A stretch of 64,000 bases of DNA from Chaenocephalus aceratus (taxonomy: Eukaryota > Chordata > Actinopteri > Perciformes > Channichthyidae), in NCBI GenBank assembly GCA_023974075.1, contig CM043791.1, positions 21,602,546-21,666,545 of the forward strand, written 5' to 3'. Both the position numbers and the translations under genes were made by a program. The notes under the pieces were generated by a model. The model was not told where the DNA came from, ran no database searches, and saw nothing but the letters and a program-made list of their open reading frames with translations. Shown here one piece after another: positions 12,860 through 26,116 of the stretch; within the stretch, counting starts at the first letter, position 1; every line of letters begins with the position of its first letter.

Positions 12860-13260
12860 GTCTAATTTCACTGGCAGACAGAATTAGAGCCAGTGGCTGA
12901 TCGGATTGGACTTGTTTACAGACACTGAGCGAGCTGCTTAGGCAGCCTGTTAAATCTCCCTTTAATGCTCAAACGAACAGATTTTAGGGGCTTGGACCCC
13001 CCTCGGCGTGGGCCACACTGTGTTCACCCCTTCCTCCATCAACCCCCACCCACCTGCCTCTATCCCCTTGTGTGTCTCTATTAAGATAACTACCCAGGGC
13101 TCTGATTTCTACATTAAGTTTAGCGGCTGATTAGGCCAGTATTTGGTGAAAATCCTTCCCAAACCAGGGTTTAAGACACTGGCTGGCTGGCTGTTGAGCA
13201 GTCTTAATACCCTTCACCTTCCACCCACTCTGCCTGATATCACAGGCACCGTATGGGAAA
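12860..13260. promoter_or_regulatory. Possible conserved non-coding block
   Basis: Non-repetitive sequence with words such as CAGAATTAGAGCC, CTGATCGGATTGG and CTCCCTTTAATGCTC, unlike the surrounding low-complexity DNA. The suggestion of regulatory function is inference. Confidence 0.2.
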
Positions 13261-14187
13261 TTAGCAGACAGTAGAGATGAACACCCAGAGAGAAGTGGTT
13301 GGGTCTGCACTGATTATGATGCCACTAGCTGTGCCTTTAATGTTATAAGAAGGGACAAACCCAGGGCACATTCATAAGGGGGAAATGCATTTGTTAAAAC
13401 ATTTGTTTAGATTGGATGATGCAATGTATTAGATTCAGCAGATTTTAACTAAGCCAGTCATCATATATTTGAAAAAATCCTGACAATTATAGTTTATATT
13501 GATAATAATTACTATAGTTGATACTAAATTCATTTCCATGTGGGAGGGCATAAAGTAGGGTCATCCTGGCAGAGATTTTAATGTGAGATGTAAATCATAC
13601 CTTGTTTGGGGTCAGTACCCAACAAAAAACAAATGTCATTAAAAAAGCTACATCACTTTGTTGAAAGCTGAATATTGATATCCACAGAGGCTGCTTTACA
13701 AACATATGTTTAGCCGCACAATATCCTCATACAAGCATCTTGACAATTAAATGATTAAATGCTGTCTGTATTCTGTCTGTAAGCTGTTTAGAAAAGCTCT
13801 AAGCACATGCACACCATGGTTCCTCTGCTTATATTAAACTGGATTAATGGCAAACAAAGCTATTTATTCAGATAGTAATTTAAAACAGGGGGTTTAACAC
13901 AAATCCTGGAGTGGGGCAGAAATACAGGAAGAACATTAAGTAATCAACTTGAGAGCAACCTTAAGGAATGAGTAATAAGCTTATGTTACATTCCCCAAAT
14001 CACATTAATTAGAGTCAATGAAATACGTAACGGAACATTTATATATGGTAGAGAAGATGTAAAGAAGGATATATCATCACGTTGGGTGCGAAGAAAGAAA
14101 GAAAAAAGAAAGAGAAAGAAAAGAATAAATCCTGACAACCCTTTCGAAAACACACACAAACACACACCGGATGAACGGGGGTCCTAC

Positions 14188-14297
14188 CTGTGTGCCCAGT
14201 ACTGGTGTTGTGGTCGGAGGCTGACTCGCCCTCTGGCATGCCGTGCTGTCTGGTGTGGTGCAGGTTGGAGATGATTGTAGAGAGGTCACCGTCACGA
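14188..14297 (-). CDS. samd11: samd11 coding exon 4
   Basis: This 110-bp exon enters in phase 2: its first base T joins AG from the previous exon to give Ser. It encodes RDGDLSTIISNLHHTRQHGM, then PEGESASDHNTSTGHT, and leaves one base for the next codon. It resembles human SQDGNLPTLISSVHRSRH..MPE but is shorter, with the greatest divergence in the second half. The acceptor is GTGTTACAG just after a (TG)n-like tract; the donor is ACACAG/GTAGGA. Joining directly to the exon at 22435-22610 keeps the reading frame. No catalytic or metal-binding motif is present; this looks like a disordered linker. The frame is intact. Confidence 0.85.
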
Positions 14298-14401
14298 CTG
14301 TAACACACACACAGACACACAGGAAAGAGAGGTTTAACACATTTAAAAGCAGCCCTTAACAAACGTAATTCCACAATGCAATCTAAATGAATGTTTAATA
14401 T

Positions 14402-14420
14402 AGCAGCAGCAGCAGCAGCA
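14402..14420. repeat. (GCA)n short run
   Basis: Six GCA units just upstream (in samd11 sense) of exon 4. Confidence 0.85.
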
Positions 14421-17400
14421 ATTGCATATACAGTATGTATTCAACACACAAATCCTCCTTCCAGACAGCACTCTCATGAACGCATACCTCCACACAGACT
14501 CAGAAGCTACAAGTGGCTGTCCTGTCAACAGGCGTTCAGCTCTGAGGTGTGTAATACACTCTGACAGATACTGCATGCAGCACTTCTGGGTCTCATCCCT
14601 ACTCATCTTCCACACTAAGATGCATTAACAAACATATTCACAATTTCAAAAGCAGTTCAGCAGCTTAAAACCTGATTATTGCCCTTTATTACTTGGGTCG
14701 CCAACTGCTGTTTTAAGAGAAATATGGCAATTGAAAAGTGTGAAATGACAGATGATACAAAATACCAGACAAACCATGAACCGGTAGAATGAATCTGGTG
14801 TAAATGATTATGGGATTCAGGTTTTTTATTGTCATACGTTTCAACAGGAGAAGTCCACTAAAGTCTCTCAAATACCATGTCCTGCCCTCCAGCACCCAGA
14901 GGAGGAGCAGGAGGAGGCTTCACAGAGTAAGCCCAGGTCTGGTTGGAGCCACTTTGTCGCTCCACCAGGCGCCTCTCTTACCTCCCCACACTGGACCCAA
15001 ACAACTGTGTCATGGAGGTATTTCATTTGCAACCTGATTACCATCCAGATCGCATTAAATGGCATAATGATGGGAAATAGGCGTTTAGAGTTTGAGGGAG
15101 TATAGCAGCGGTGCAGTGCCAGCATAGTCACAGTGTAATGGCAAACAGCTTGTGTGGTAGGAGAGGTCGAGGGTTGAATATATCAGGTTTTGGTCTAATA
15201 TAATTTCTAGTAAAATGATTGTGAAACGTATGCTACATGGAAGAGCATTTGAAGCTAAAACGGAAACATAATGTACACTATCATTGTGTTCATAAAATAA
15301 CCCTATAAACATGCAGCATTTAAACACGTCAGTTTGATGGTATCAGCATTCCTCTTGTGTCAGCGGGAATCTCGTTTATAGGCTTAACTGGCAACTTTAT
15401 TGAAAGCAGAATCATCTATGAAGGGGGTCTGTATGACACGGCGAGCACAGTTTATGGGACAGAAGCGGTGAATGGTCTTAGCTGCCACCACTATGATGAG
15501 GCCACACTGTTTGCGGCTGCTGGATTTGGGTTTTTACAGTCCCATGATTACAGGCTCCTGCTGTAATGTCAGGCTATTGGTCGCCAAGCTGTTTTCCACA
15601 CGCTAACAGAAAGATGAAGGAAAGCATTGAAGGGCCTAACACGCGCCATGCTGGCTTTACAAGTGATCAATCGGTCACAGAGAACCAATGACCAAAGAAA
15701 AAGTCCCAGAAAAAACAATCACCACCAGTTGCTTAGTAAAAGGATGCTTGATTGGACCGTGACAAACTCTTTAGGCTAATTATAGACGTCTTATTTTAGA
15801 GTATAACTTGCTAAAATTAGTAGGTATCTGTGTCTGAGAGCCAATGGTTTTCTTCAAAAAGAAAATGAGATGCAGGGTTTTCTTAAATTGAGCTTAAATT
15901 CATATAATAATGTATCTGCGTCAACCAGTGACTCTAACAAAAAACACACAAACTGCAGTTACACACTCTACAGTTAGAAACTAAGCCAAATCACTCAACC
16001 ACCTAGCTGCATATTACACCACCCTCTATCCATAATTTAAAGTGATCATGATAATGCCATCCTGAACTTCTCCGAGAGGTGACGGGGTAATTATCCCGTG
16101 GCAAAGTGGACGCTCTAAGCCATGAACGGCAAGGACATTGTTAGTGGGGGTAATTAGCACACTTTTCCTGAGCTGTCCCGCCTGGGCTTGGGCTAATGGC
16201 CTCGCTGCCCTTCCTCAACCCCCGCCCCCTCTCTTTCTCTGGGTGGAGGGAAGGTCATACTCAAGCCCTGGAAGATGAAGGGGGGGTTCGAGACGGTGTT
16301 TAAGACCCAGTCACCTGAGTCAGCACTCCCTAAGGAGCTCCTAAGGCCGGGGACGGCTTGGAAGGACGGGGGCCTTGGAGAGGATGGGGGGTGGGGTTGT
16401 ATTGAAGCTGTTGGGCCTGATAGCGAAGAAGGACATGAGCTCCCTTCTTATCACTAGGTGCACGTCGACAAGACAATCATCTCATCCCTAAACTGGTCAA
16501 TACCATACCCCTCTTCTCTGGCCACAGGACAGACACACTGACCCAGAAACGGGATGACAAATATGTGTTAATACTCAACGTCTGTCATGGATACCGCTGG
16601 TATCCAACATTACTGAGATGATACTACACAGTCTGGCTATAACTTATCCAATCATGCTATGACTGGCTATCCATTGCAATCTGATAATGGTGCAAATATT
16701 AATCACATTTTAGGTTCTGATACCAAGATAATCGTTCATGTTTTAAGCCTTTTTTAAATCTGTAAATTATGTTGGATTAAACTGAATATATTGTGTTATA
16801 TATATTGTGACATTGTTACAATAATTATGCGATCAAGAAAAGACGGGGGGAAAGCCCAGAAATCCGACCAAGCATTCGATGCTGGAAACTTTGAGAGTTG
16901 ATACATTATAGGCAACATATAGCACTCATTACTACATCTTTCTTTTAATGGATCTTGTCTAAGCATTCAAAATACACATATTGCATCACTTATCATAGTC
17001 TTTGCTACTCAATACTTAAATATGTGGTAGATTACTTTTCTATATTTTCACATTAATGATAGATAAACTTTGTATTGCTAAATCATAGATCTCCATAAAA
17101 ATGCTATAAAAATGGTTAGTTTGAGAAAAATTCATAAGTCAGTTCTAGGGGCTTTTTCTTTGAGTAAGAAAAGGTTGTGCTCCTTCTGACCATCCAAAGT
17201 CTGAACAGCATGACGAATCTCTATTTCTGGCAAAGGCAGTCGACTCATTGTTAATGCCCAGCGGTGGCCTGCTGTGGTATTGGCACGCGGAGCTGAGGTG
17301 GCGGGGCTGGAGGGTCACAGCGTGAGCTGGCAGCTCAGGCACCCTGACGCCATGTCTCACACCACCACTGGGAAAGCGCTGACAGACAGACAGCATGGAT

Positions 17401-17689
17401 GTGAAGGTGGAGAAGATGGATGAGGAGGGAGAGAAAGAGAGACAGGGAAGAGAGAGAAAGGTTGCAAGCGCTGTGTGTAACCTCTTGTGCTAGCAGGTTT
17501 CCTGTTGTGACCCCTTTTGCTCTAAAAACAACAGCCCCAACACACAGCCTCTAACCTGCACAGGTGGCCAAGAGCAACATTCAAATACTACCGGGCAGTA
17601 TGTACTATTCAACAACCAGAGCATGGTGGGAAGTAGACCTGGGCAAATGCTGAGAAAAATAATGAATGAGTCAAGTTTGTCTTTCTTCT

Positions 17690-18119
17690 TGGTGTCTCTA
17701 TACGCTGGGATCCGGAGTCATGATGATCCTGCGGTCCTGTGTCCTGGATCGCGAGTCGTGGCTGTGGTCCTGGATCATAGGTCCTGGATGGATATCCTCG
17801 TGGATTCATCTTCCTATTATAGACACATGCATTTCCAAACATTTGGACTACCTATGTTGCAAATGTATTATCTTTTCAATTTACACACGGCATCTATTGC
17901 ACGTCTGGTCCGTCCTGGGAGAGGGATCCCTCCTCTGTTGCTCTCCCTGAGGTTTCTCCCATGTTCCCTTTAAACTGGGTTTTCTTTGGAAGTTTTTCCT
18001 TGTACGATGTGAGGGTCTAAGGACAGAGGGTGTCGTATTGTCATACTGATATTCTGTACAAACTGTGAAGACCACTGAGACAAATGTAACATTTGTGATA
18101 TTGGGCTATATAAATAAAC

Positions 18120-18192
<73 letters not shown>
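17690..18192 (+). mobile_element. Non-LTR retroposon 3' end with (TTGA)n tail
   Basis: The segment carries CCTGGATCGCGAGTCGTGG, CCGTCCTGGGAGAGGGATCC, TGTTGCTCTCCCTGAGGTTT and TTGTGATATTGGGCTATATA, words I remember from an abundant teleost LINE-like repeat. It ends in AATAAA and a (TTGA)n array of about 18 units (18119-18192). The left boundary is approximate and the copy is 5'-truncated. It sits opposite to samd11 transcription. Confidence 0.65.
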
Positions 18193-21100
18193 CGTTTCAA
18201 TCATGGTCCGCAGGAGAATGTGAAAGCATTTTCTTTTTTAATAATCTAAACTTTTGGCCCTCAAAAATTAAAGACTGAATATCAATCTGTTCTGTATACA
18301 TTTTGTCTGATTCTTATTGGTAATGGAAACACAATTGTCATGCTGCTCACAGTTTGATAGAAACCCCACAACTGGGAACACCGCAAGCAGAGGGGTTAAT
18401 GAATAAATACAGAAATGGATACATAAATAAGTAAGAGTAGCCTGGCTTCACTTGGACTTCACATCTCCTTGTTGTTGCTCTGCTGTACGATAAGGCAGCC
18501 AAGGGAGTAAAGGAAAAGTACAATGGAAACATGGTAAGTTTGCCGTGTTGCATTAAAGTTCCCCTGCACTGAGCTATGCACTTACTGCTGGATTTACTGC
18601 TAATTCCTCCTCTGGCTACACCTTATGAGATGTTTTTTGCTCATATTTCTCTACTTTTTCTAATTCAGAACAATAGTTTTAATGAAAATTATCTGTAGTA
18701 TTTACAGTCTAATGTAATGTGTTGGGGCACACTGTGGCACCATGATTCATAATATATTTGGCTGATTTAAACAAAGCGTAAGACGTGATTAGTAAGCACT
18801 GTATTCTTTACATGTGGAAATGATGAAACTCACGCTTCCATCAAATGCCAAATCTGAGACAAAAATTACTGGAAAACTGCTGACCATTTTTTCATTGATC
18901 CTGTGTTTTGATAGTTAACAAACAAAACACTGTCTATGTGAACATAGCGGACGTCTTGCTGCTAGCAAACGCCCAATCAACTACTAAATTGCTGTGACTA
19001 TGTTGCCATGGTAAATGCGTGTAACAAGGCCAAAGATTCTTGAAGCAGAAAGCTCCTCTACAACGCTATAAAACCTCCAAGCGCACTAATTAGTGATTCA
19101 GGGTAGAGCCACTTCCAGTAATTTCACACTGTCCGTGACCTCTTACTGGCATAAGGCAATGACACAGTTGTTCAATACAGCCAGAGGGCAACATGTCAAA
19201 TGCAAAACACATACAGGGGCTAACTAAGCATAAATATCTTTTTCTTTCTCTGCTTATTGCACAGATTGAGTACAGACCTCCATTAACCAAAATGTGCCAA
19301 TGCTGCTCAATGAAAATACATGTTCTCATATAGAGAGGTTGGCTGTAAAACAAAATAAGATAGTAAGAAGTCAAATCTGATTATTTTAAATGTTTATGAA
19401 CAATTGCTTTCACACTTCAATGCTTTAACCAGGAATATCAAAATTACACCCACATTAAATCAAACTTTGCTGCTGTATGCAGAGAAGCCAGAAGATAACC
19501 TATTATATGGGATGTTGGTAGGTTAGGGATGTTGGTTTCAATCAGCTGTACGCCCTGCTGAGTGGATGAGAACAGGACAATATGGCCCTTACTGTATATG
19601 AAGACAGTGTTAGCCTCTGACAGTCAGATTAAGTTGAACACAAACCAAACAACTTGGTATGTTTTAATATGTTTTTCTAGAAGGAAGCATTTGCATATGC
19701 AAGTGATCAAGTAGCAAATGGTTTAATGCATGATTCAAAATTATGAAACTGCTTTTGTTTTTGGTGATGCTAATAATGGGTATGGAGGATTTCTTTTTTC
19801 AGACGTCAGCGGGTGTAACATATCTAATCTACGCTGGTTGGCGGGTTACTACCCCGACTCTCAGTCAGCACTTTTCAATCAAAGCCTTGTTGTCTTCAGG
19901 CGACTAAAACAAACCCTCGAGGCTTTGTCTTTTCCCTCTCAAGTCACTAAATTCAAAAAGTACCAGTATCAAATATTTAGTCCCTGAGCTGAAATCCATA
20001 AATCAGTGTTAGAAAAATGTCAGATAGAAACTATTTGCAGCACTGATACCAAGGCAATACACAAAGGTGATAATAAAACGTGATTTTGTTTTTACCTTTC
20101 AGTTCCTGTGTGTTTCACAGGAGCCACACTAGACTAGGTTCTCACACCCCAAGGATCTTCTGCATACACCTTATTGTGATAATGATTATTTGGTTTGCTC
20201 TGTGATTTGGCAGCAGTTCAGTCTCTAGGTGCTCGGTGCTTATTCAGCAGGATGAGCGCAGATCTGTGGAGAACAAACTAAACTAATTGTCAGCAGAGCC
20301 AGCAAATATTAGCATTAATCTGGTTAAAAGAAGGTGTCCCTGTGTATAATGAACTTGAGGGGGCGACCGGATGAGAATGATGAATGAGCTTCCACAGCAG
20401 CACTTGTTGACACTGACAGACAAATCCTCTCAATACAAAGCCAGACACCTGAACCGCCCAAACAATCTGCTCTAATGTTTCAGAAAGAGACCATTTATAT
20501 TAAACTATACACTAAAACACTGGAGTGGAGTTGAAAGCCATAAATATCTTCTAATGTAATGACACCTCCAATTTACGGCATCAGCCTTACGTTAGGATTT
20601 CTTTTTTTTATGTTCCGTTGTGATGTGCCGATGTAGATTAAAGCATAATGACAGTAGGTAGGTTGAAGCAACCAAGTGGGTGAGACACGGTGCTGCCGCC
20701 AGCCTTGATGATGTGTGGATGAGACAGCACTGATACGCTCACTCATGTATACAGAGGCCCTGTATTTTTCACATCCATTGGCTAAATCCAATTTGTTAAG
20801 ACCCTTCTACGACTCACTTACGAAGCTGCGGTCAATGGAAATCACATTTCCGTGATTGGACATCCCATTATCCCGTTCGTCCAGACCCACACGAGGGGAT
20901 AAAGCAGGGCTGAGACGGATGCCCAGGACAGACCGGAGCTGTGGCTCCAGCGAGTCCGTCGCCTTTCAAAGGGTAAGAGCCTGACATATTAGTCATAAGT
21001 GTTCTTTAAATTCATTATCATCTTAACACGCCAGCGGCACAAGTGTCAGGGGGAGGGGAAGCCCTCTTAAATGAGGTTACTGGATCCATTTAAGGCTTCA

Positions 21101-22434
21101 CAGTTGCTGTGCTGTCCGCCGTGTCACACGCAAGTCTCAAGACATGAAAAACATCCCCTTCAGTAATGAGGTTGCACAAGCTGCTTATAATGCAGCTGGG
21201 GACTTTCTGAGGTTAATCAATGAACAGCTTCTGCATTATGTCTGTCCCTAGCATAACAAATGTGTGTGATGTTTGTTCCACATGGAGAATGTCTTTATTT
21301 CTGTCACTTCAAATGTCTCAAAGATTGTATAGGGAAATCATTGAAAACATATGTATAACTGCATCTTTTATTCAGATCATGTTTGTAGCCGAGTGTAGGC
21401 CATTAGATATTGGGAGCGCCTATTTTCATTTCTTAATGTGGTGACCTCAGTGTAACCCTGCATGGGTGCATTTGCATGTACTGTATGAAGATGTGAACAG
21501 AAATCTTCACTTGACTCCGGACAGGATTTTTGTAAATGTAGTTTACAATTGTATGACCAGTGCAATCTTATGTGTATCCATTATTGTGGAAAATGTCAGT
21601 TTTGAAAAAGAGTCAAACAGCAATTGAATGATATATATAAAAAAGCAACTTTGTTTAATTTAGAAAATAAACCAAAGACTTACTGTTTATAGATACTAGG
21701 TGTTTTTAAAGGGCAGCATGTACTACTGAATGTTTGTGTTTTCAACTAAATTAATATTATTATATATGAAATGATAAGCATATTTAAAAATGTGCACTTT
21801 ATATAATAATTTGCTGCACAAATGGTTGCATATCTTAATGAACATAGATTCTAAAGATATTTCTTTATAACCATTTTTAAAACATTCTTAAAGCTTAAGA
21901 TTAAAAGGTATATCATCATGACATGAAGACGCTACCACCTATAAATGTTTTATATGAAATACTCCCACACCACTCCCAAGCACAGCATGGGATGCGATGA
22001 AGCAGACAGAGATGAGTCAGGTAACTCAGCCTTTCAATATCAAGTCAAGACAGATTCGCTGAGAGTTGGCAGGAGCTACAAGACGCAAACCAACGAACCA
22101 ATTAACACGTTCAAAGCTCAGCACACATCCTGCCATTAGACATCCCAAACGCTGGAAGTTTATTTTCGAAACACGGTTCTTTGTCTGTTCGTCTCAAAAT
22201 GAGCCTTTAACACCTCAACATTATTCTAAAGTCACTTTGAATGAAAGTAATGCACACACGTCCGAGGTGTCATTAAGACAAATGTTGCAGCCTTCTGCTT
22301 TTAGACAGAAACGGACCAAACATAGGAACTGAATCATTTTCACTTCATGAGATGTTCTTTTTGTAGCCATCTCAATACACAACGTTTGAATATTTTATTG
22401 AAGATATGGCCAGAGGAGTCACAGGTGCTCTTAC

Positions 22435-22610
22435 CTCTTTCTCATGATACTGTAATGCAACTCGTCCTCCTGTTTGATGTGGGCATGGTCCCCACTGGCC
22501 CGCTCGCTGCCTTCACTGTCGTCACTGCTGAAGATGGAGGCCAGCTCCTTCTTGGGCACCCGGTTTGGGGGGAGGGGGATGGTTCGTTTCTCAGCCAAGC
22601 GCCCGCGGTT
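22435..22610 (-). CDS. samd11: samd11 coding exon 3: linker with SUMO-like motif
   Basis: This 176-bp exon enters in phase 0 and leaves in phase 2 (58 codons plus AG). It begins NRGRLAEKRTIPLPP and ends with HYSIMRK. The start matches the remembered human NRGRLADKRT almost exactly. The middle is a Ser/acidic linker (SSDDSEGSER) and IKQEDE near residue 227 fits a psi-K-x-E sumoylation consensus also present in the human protein. The acceptor has a strong pyrimidine tract (CTTCTTTGTTTTGCAG) and the donor is AAAGAG/GTAAGA. No folded domain is expected; the region probably mediates nuclear localisation and repression. Human SAMD11 has a 51-bp micro-exon after this exon that I could not find in the 8.1-kb intron here. 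Confidence 0.9.
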
Positions 22611-24453
22611 CTGCAAAACAAAGAAGAACACTTTAGCAACAGGATTTACAGCTTGTCAAATTGTTGAATGAGATACTTCATTTGCTTGTGTTTGATGTTC
22701 TCGTTTTGATCATTTGCATGATTCTTTTATTGAAGATTCAACACGTTGAAGTGTACATACAGGACGAATCTATAGTTTTTGTAGAAAACTTGATCAAACT
22801 GAAAAAAACAGTTTAATGGTATAAGGAAACCAACAGTATCTACCTTTATATAATTAACACTTTGAAATAAAACCTTGTCCCAAATAACTTTTACATGGAT
22901 CCATTTGTACCATGATGGGCGGTCTAAATAAAAACAGGGCTGAGGACAGATTGCATCAGTAACACAAATAACTGTTTTGGAATATCTTCATCAGAAACTA
23001 GAATAATTTAATACAAGCTTCCAGCTAAAAAAAAGTGCTTCAACTGCATTAATATAAATGCCAGTGCAGCTGGGACCAATGAGCCACACTGAAACCAAAA
23101 CAACAGAATCTGTTGTATTGACATTCAGCCTCCAGCTAGATATCCTAAAGTTACACATACTCTTGGTGAAAAGAATTATAAAGTAATACTGAAAAAACCC
23201 TCCAATACTTTACATTAGTTCAACTGGGTTTTTCCGCATTAACTTCTTTTACACCAGGCTGTTTTTTTAAGCACCAAACACAGAAGTCACGTTTGCCATA
23301 CTTTTCTACTCTACAACTAAACGGATATGGAGAAAAGTTGGTTCGTGAAATGAGTGTTTCTTTTACTCCAATGCTGCCAGGAGTATGCGGAGAGAAGAAG
23401 GGAGAGAGAGGAGAGAATGGCCCTAGGGATGTGAGGAAGTGAAGCTGGGCGACCTTTAATATGACCTGAAGAGGTCACTGCAGATTAACATGGTCCTATC
23501 ACAGAGATAACGGAGGAGGGGGAGAAAGAGGGGAAAGAGGAGTAGAGAAGGGAAGAGAGGAGAAGAGATTGAGCCGGGGAGGAAGTCAGTGAGGAAGCTG
23601 AGGGGAAAAGTGAACAAGTGAGAGAGAGGGAAGTGGGTTTGTATAGAAAAGAAAGGTGCAGAAATGAAAGAGAATGTGGTGAATCAAAACATGAGAGCAA
23701 GAGAAAGCCTCACAGAAGGAAAGTCTGTCTGGTGAGGAGTGGACTTGGATTTGAAACTATTTCCCCCTCTCTGTCTCTCTGTCTCTCTCTCTTTGTCTCT
23801 CTCCCTCCCTCTCTCTACGCCTACATCTCTGACTCCCGGACGCCTTTAAGTCCTCGAGCTATCCCTTCCGCCACACGCAACCCCGCTCTCCACCATTCCT
23901 CCCTGCTCCCTCCTTCCCCTGTTCTTCCATCCCAGGAAGCGCGGCAACGTGAGTGGCAGGCGGAGGCAGGAGGAGGGATTTGGGGGCTCCTAGCCAAGAG
24001 GCAAACAGGTGCAGCCCCTCTGGAGTCTCTCAAATGGCAGACATTAAAAAGAGTTTGGGGGTGGAAGACAGAGAAAGATGAAAACCTCCCCCAGGAAGAG
24101 CAGGCCACAGACTTCTGCACATCTCACTCCTTCTCTTTTTTTATCATGCCTTGCCAGAAAAGAGGTTTTTCCTCCTTTCTTCTTTCCTGTTCTGCTCCAG
24201 TGTTTGAGGACAGTGAAATACTTTCTTATACTTCTGCTCTTTCCACACAACGCCTTGCTGTAGAAAATTAGTGCTAGAGCTTTAGACATGGCGCATTAGA
24301 GGAAGGAGCCGAACATCAGAACAACATTTTTCCATGGATTCAACCACAGTTTCATCTGTCAGAAACACAACTCTCCACCTCGAGGTCTCTTAATGCTGTC
24401 TTCATATTGTCAGGACAAAACGTAAAATTGCAAATGCACGTTACCCTCACCAT

Positions 24454-24589
24454 CAGGGGCGCCGTAAGGGGGTGAAAAGTTAGGACGATTCTAAGGGCCC
24501 AAACAATTTTAGAACATTAAGAAAAAAACGTTGAAGTAACCAATGTAATTATCTTTTCATGGGGCCCAAAATCCCTGGCGGCGCCCCTG
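24454..24589. mobile_element. hAT MITE, 136 bp, with perfect 8-bp TSD
   Basis: The ends are CAGGGGCGCCG and CGGCGCCCCTG, an 11-bp perfect terminal inverted repeat. Both flanks read CTCACCAT (24446-24453 and 24590-24597), an exact 8-bp target duplication diagnostic of hAT transposition. Inside, GGGCCCAAA words occur in direct orientation near both ends. The element is too short for any gene. Confidence 0.88.
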
Positions 24590-25982
24590 CTCACCATATA
24601 CACACTCATAAGCATGCACACTCTCTCACACACCTGTTCCTTAGAATTCCCCACTAAAGCAGGGGATTTTACTAGCACGCCAGCAAAATAGTGCACACAA
24701 GAATAGTTTGTCTAAGACCAGTCGTGACTGCTGTGTGAGTGTGTGTGAGTGTGTGGACAACCACCCACATGGCCGTGACATACCCAGGCTGACAGAACCC
24801 CTCCCCCCCCCTTCCTCCCTCTTCTCTCCTCCCGGAAAGCCCCGATCCTTTCTTTAGTGGCACTGACGCAGAACTGGGGGTGAGCTCCCACTGCTTCCGG
24901 CAACACTTCCGCAGCACGGGGGAGGGCTCTCCGAAACAAAACACGAAGCAAACACACCCCTGGCAGCCCACGTAGGAGCGCTCAAAGGAAGGGCGCCTGA
25001 GCACTCAGGCACGTACGTGCACATACACGAACACGGTGTGTGTGCACAAAGCTGAGGCAACCTTACTGTGTGTGGTCAACCTCCTTTCAGCCATGGAAAA
25101 AAGTCTCTCATAAAAGTCCCACTAAAAGCACCTCTATGAATATCACCTCCCACGCTTTCTGCCAGTCAGGCAGCCAAGAAATATATCTGGGCTTCACATT
25201 TACACTCAAAAGACACACATACTAGCGTACATACATACAGATGCACATGCACACAACAATGTATACATGACATGAAATGGTCATATCAGAACATGACGAA
25301 CATTCAGAAAAACCTGCCATTAACACATAGCTATATTAATGTAATAGAATATATTATCACACTAGAAGTTGAACAGCCTACAAGAGTAAAGTATACTGGA
25401 TATAGGGTAATCTGGGTCTACTTAATCTAAGACAGTCTTAAGCAATAACAAAAGTCAAAAGGACTTCAATATGGTCATTAATAAGACCCATACATCTACA
25501 AACATTTTCCTTTAGGATGTAGATAAAGCTTTAATGTTTCATAAATGTAGCAAGGGAATTGTGAAAATGCAAAAGGAATGTTGTTGTATTGAAAAACAAT
25601 AGAGGCTAATATCAAGGCTACATGTTTGCCAGCAAAGTCGTTTAAATTATAAGGCAATCTAGTGCATTCTCTCTAAATGTATTTCAGACTTTTAAATAAG
25701 CTCTTGGTGGAAAAAGAGGACTAATAAGTGGGTTTTTTTTTTTCTCCTTGCGTTATTTCCTGAAAGGTGCAGGGCCCTGCCGCTGGCTCCAACCAGCATG
25801 AGTGAGCACACACCCACACACACATGCATGCATATACACACACACGCGCACACACACACAGCGGTAGCCGGCCGTGACATTCCTGCAGCTGCGGCGCTCT
25901 CTCTCCCTCGCACGCGCCCCCCCAGCGATCTCCCTGGGGGACGAATGCCTAATGAGTCACGCGCCTGTCTGCCGTTACCTCG

Positions 25983-26116
<134 letters not shown>

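Larger units (their letters stand above)
7636..14187 (-). other. samd11: samd11 intron between exons 4 and 5
   Basis: The intron contains a (TG)n tract (7903-7988), a CT-rich stretch (8260-8810), a 19-bp inverted repeat (8824-8867), a long (AAG)n tract (10743-10921) and short (CA)n runs near 12340-12400. Balanced-composition blocks at 9640-9760, 10400-10560 and 12860-13260 look like possible conserved non-coding DNA. No exon recognised. Confidence 0.75.
14298..22434 (-). other. samd11: samd11 intron between exons 3 and 4
   Basis: The intron contains a short (GCA)n run (14402-14420) and a plus-oriented retroposon with a (TTGA)n tail (about 17690-18192). An open stretch at 20850-20962 is GC-balanced. 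The expected micro-exon (VHTHWDVN-like) was looked for and not found. Most of the remainder is AT-rich without visible features. Confidence 0.75.

Noticed and set aside
18119..18192. A regular short-unit array considered as CRISPR-like
   Set aside because: It is a simple 4-bp tandem repeat without spacers, the tail of a retroposon in a vertebrate genome.
20850..20962. A minus-strand open stretch (RSVLGIRLSPALSPRVGLDE) ending at a TTC/GTAAGT donor, considered as the missing samd11 micro-exon
   Set aside because: It does not resemble SAMD11, its acceptor tract is poor, and the phase needed (2 in, 2 out) puts a stop in the reading frame.
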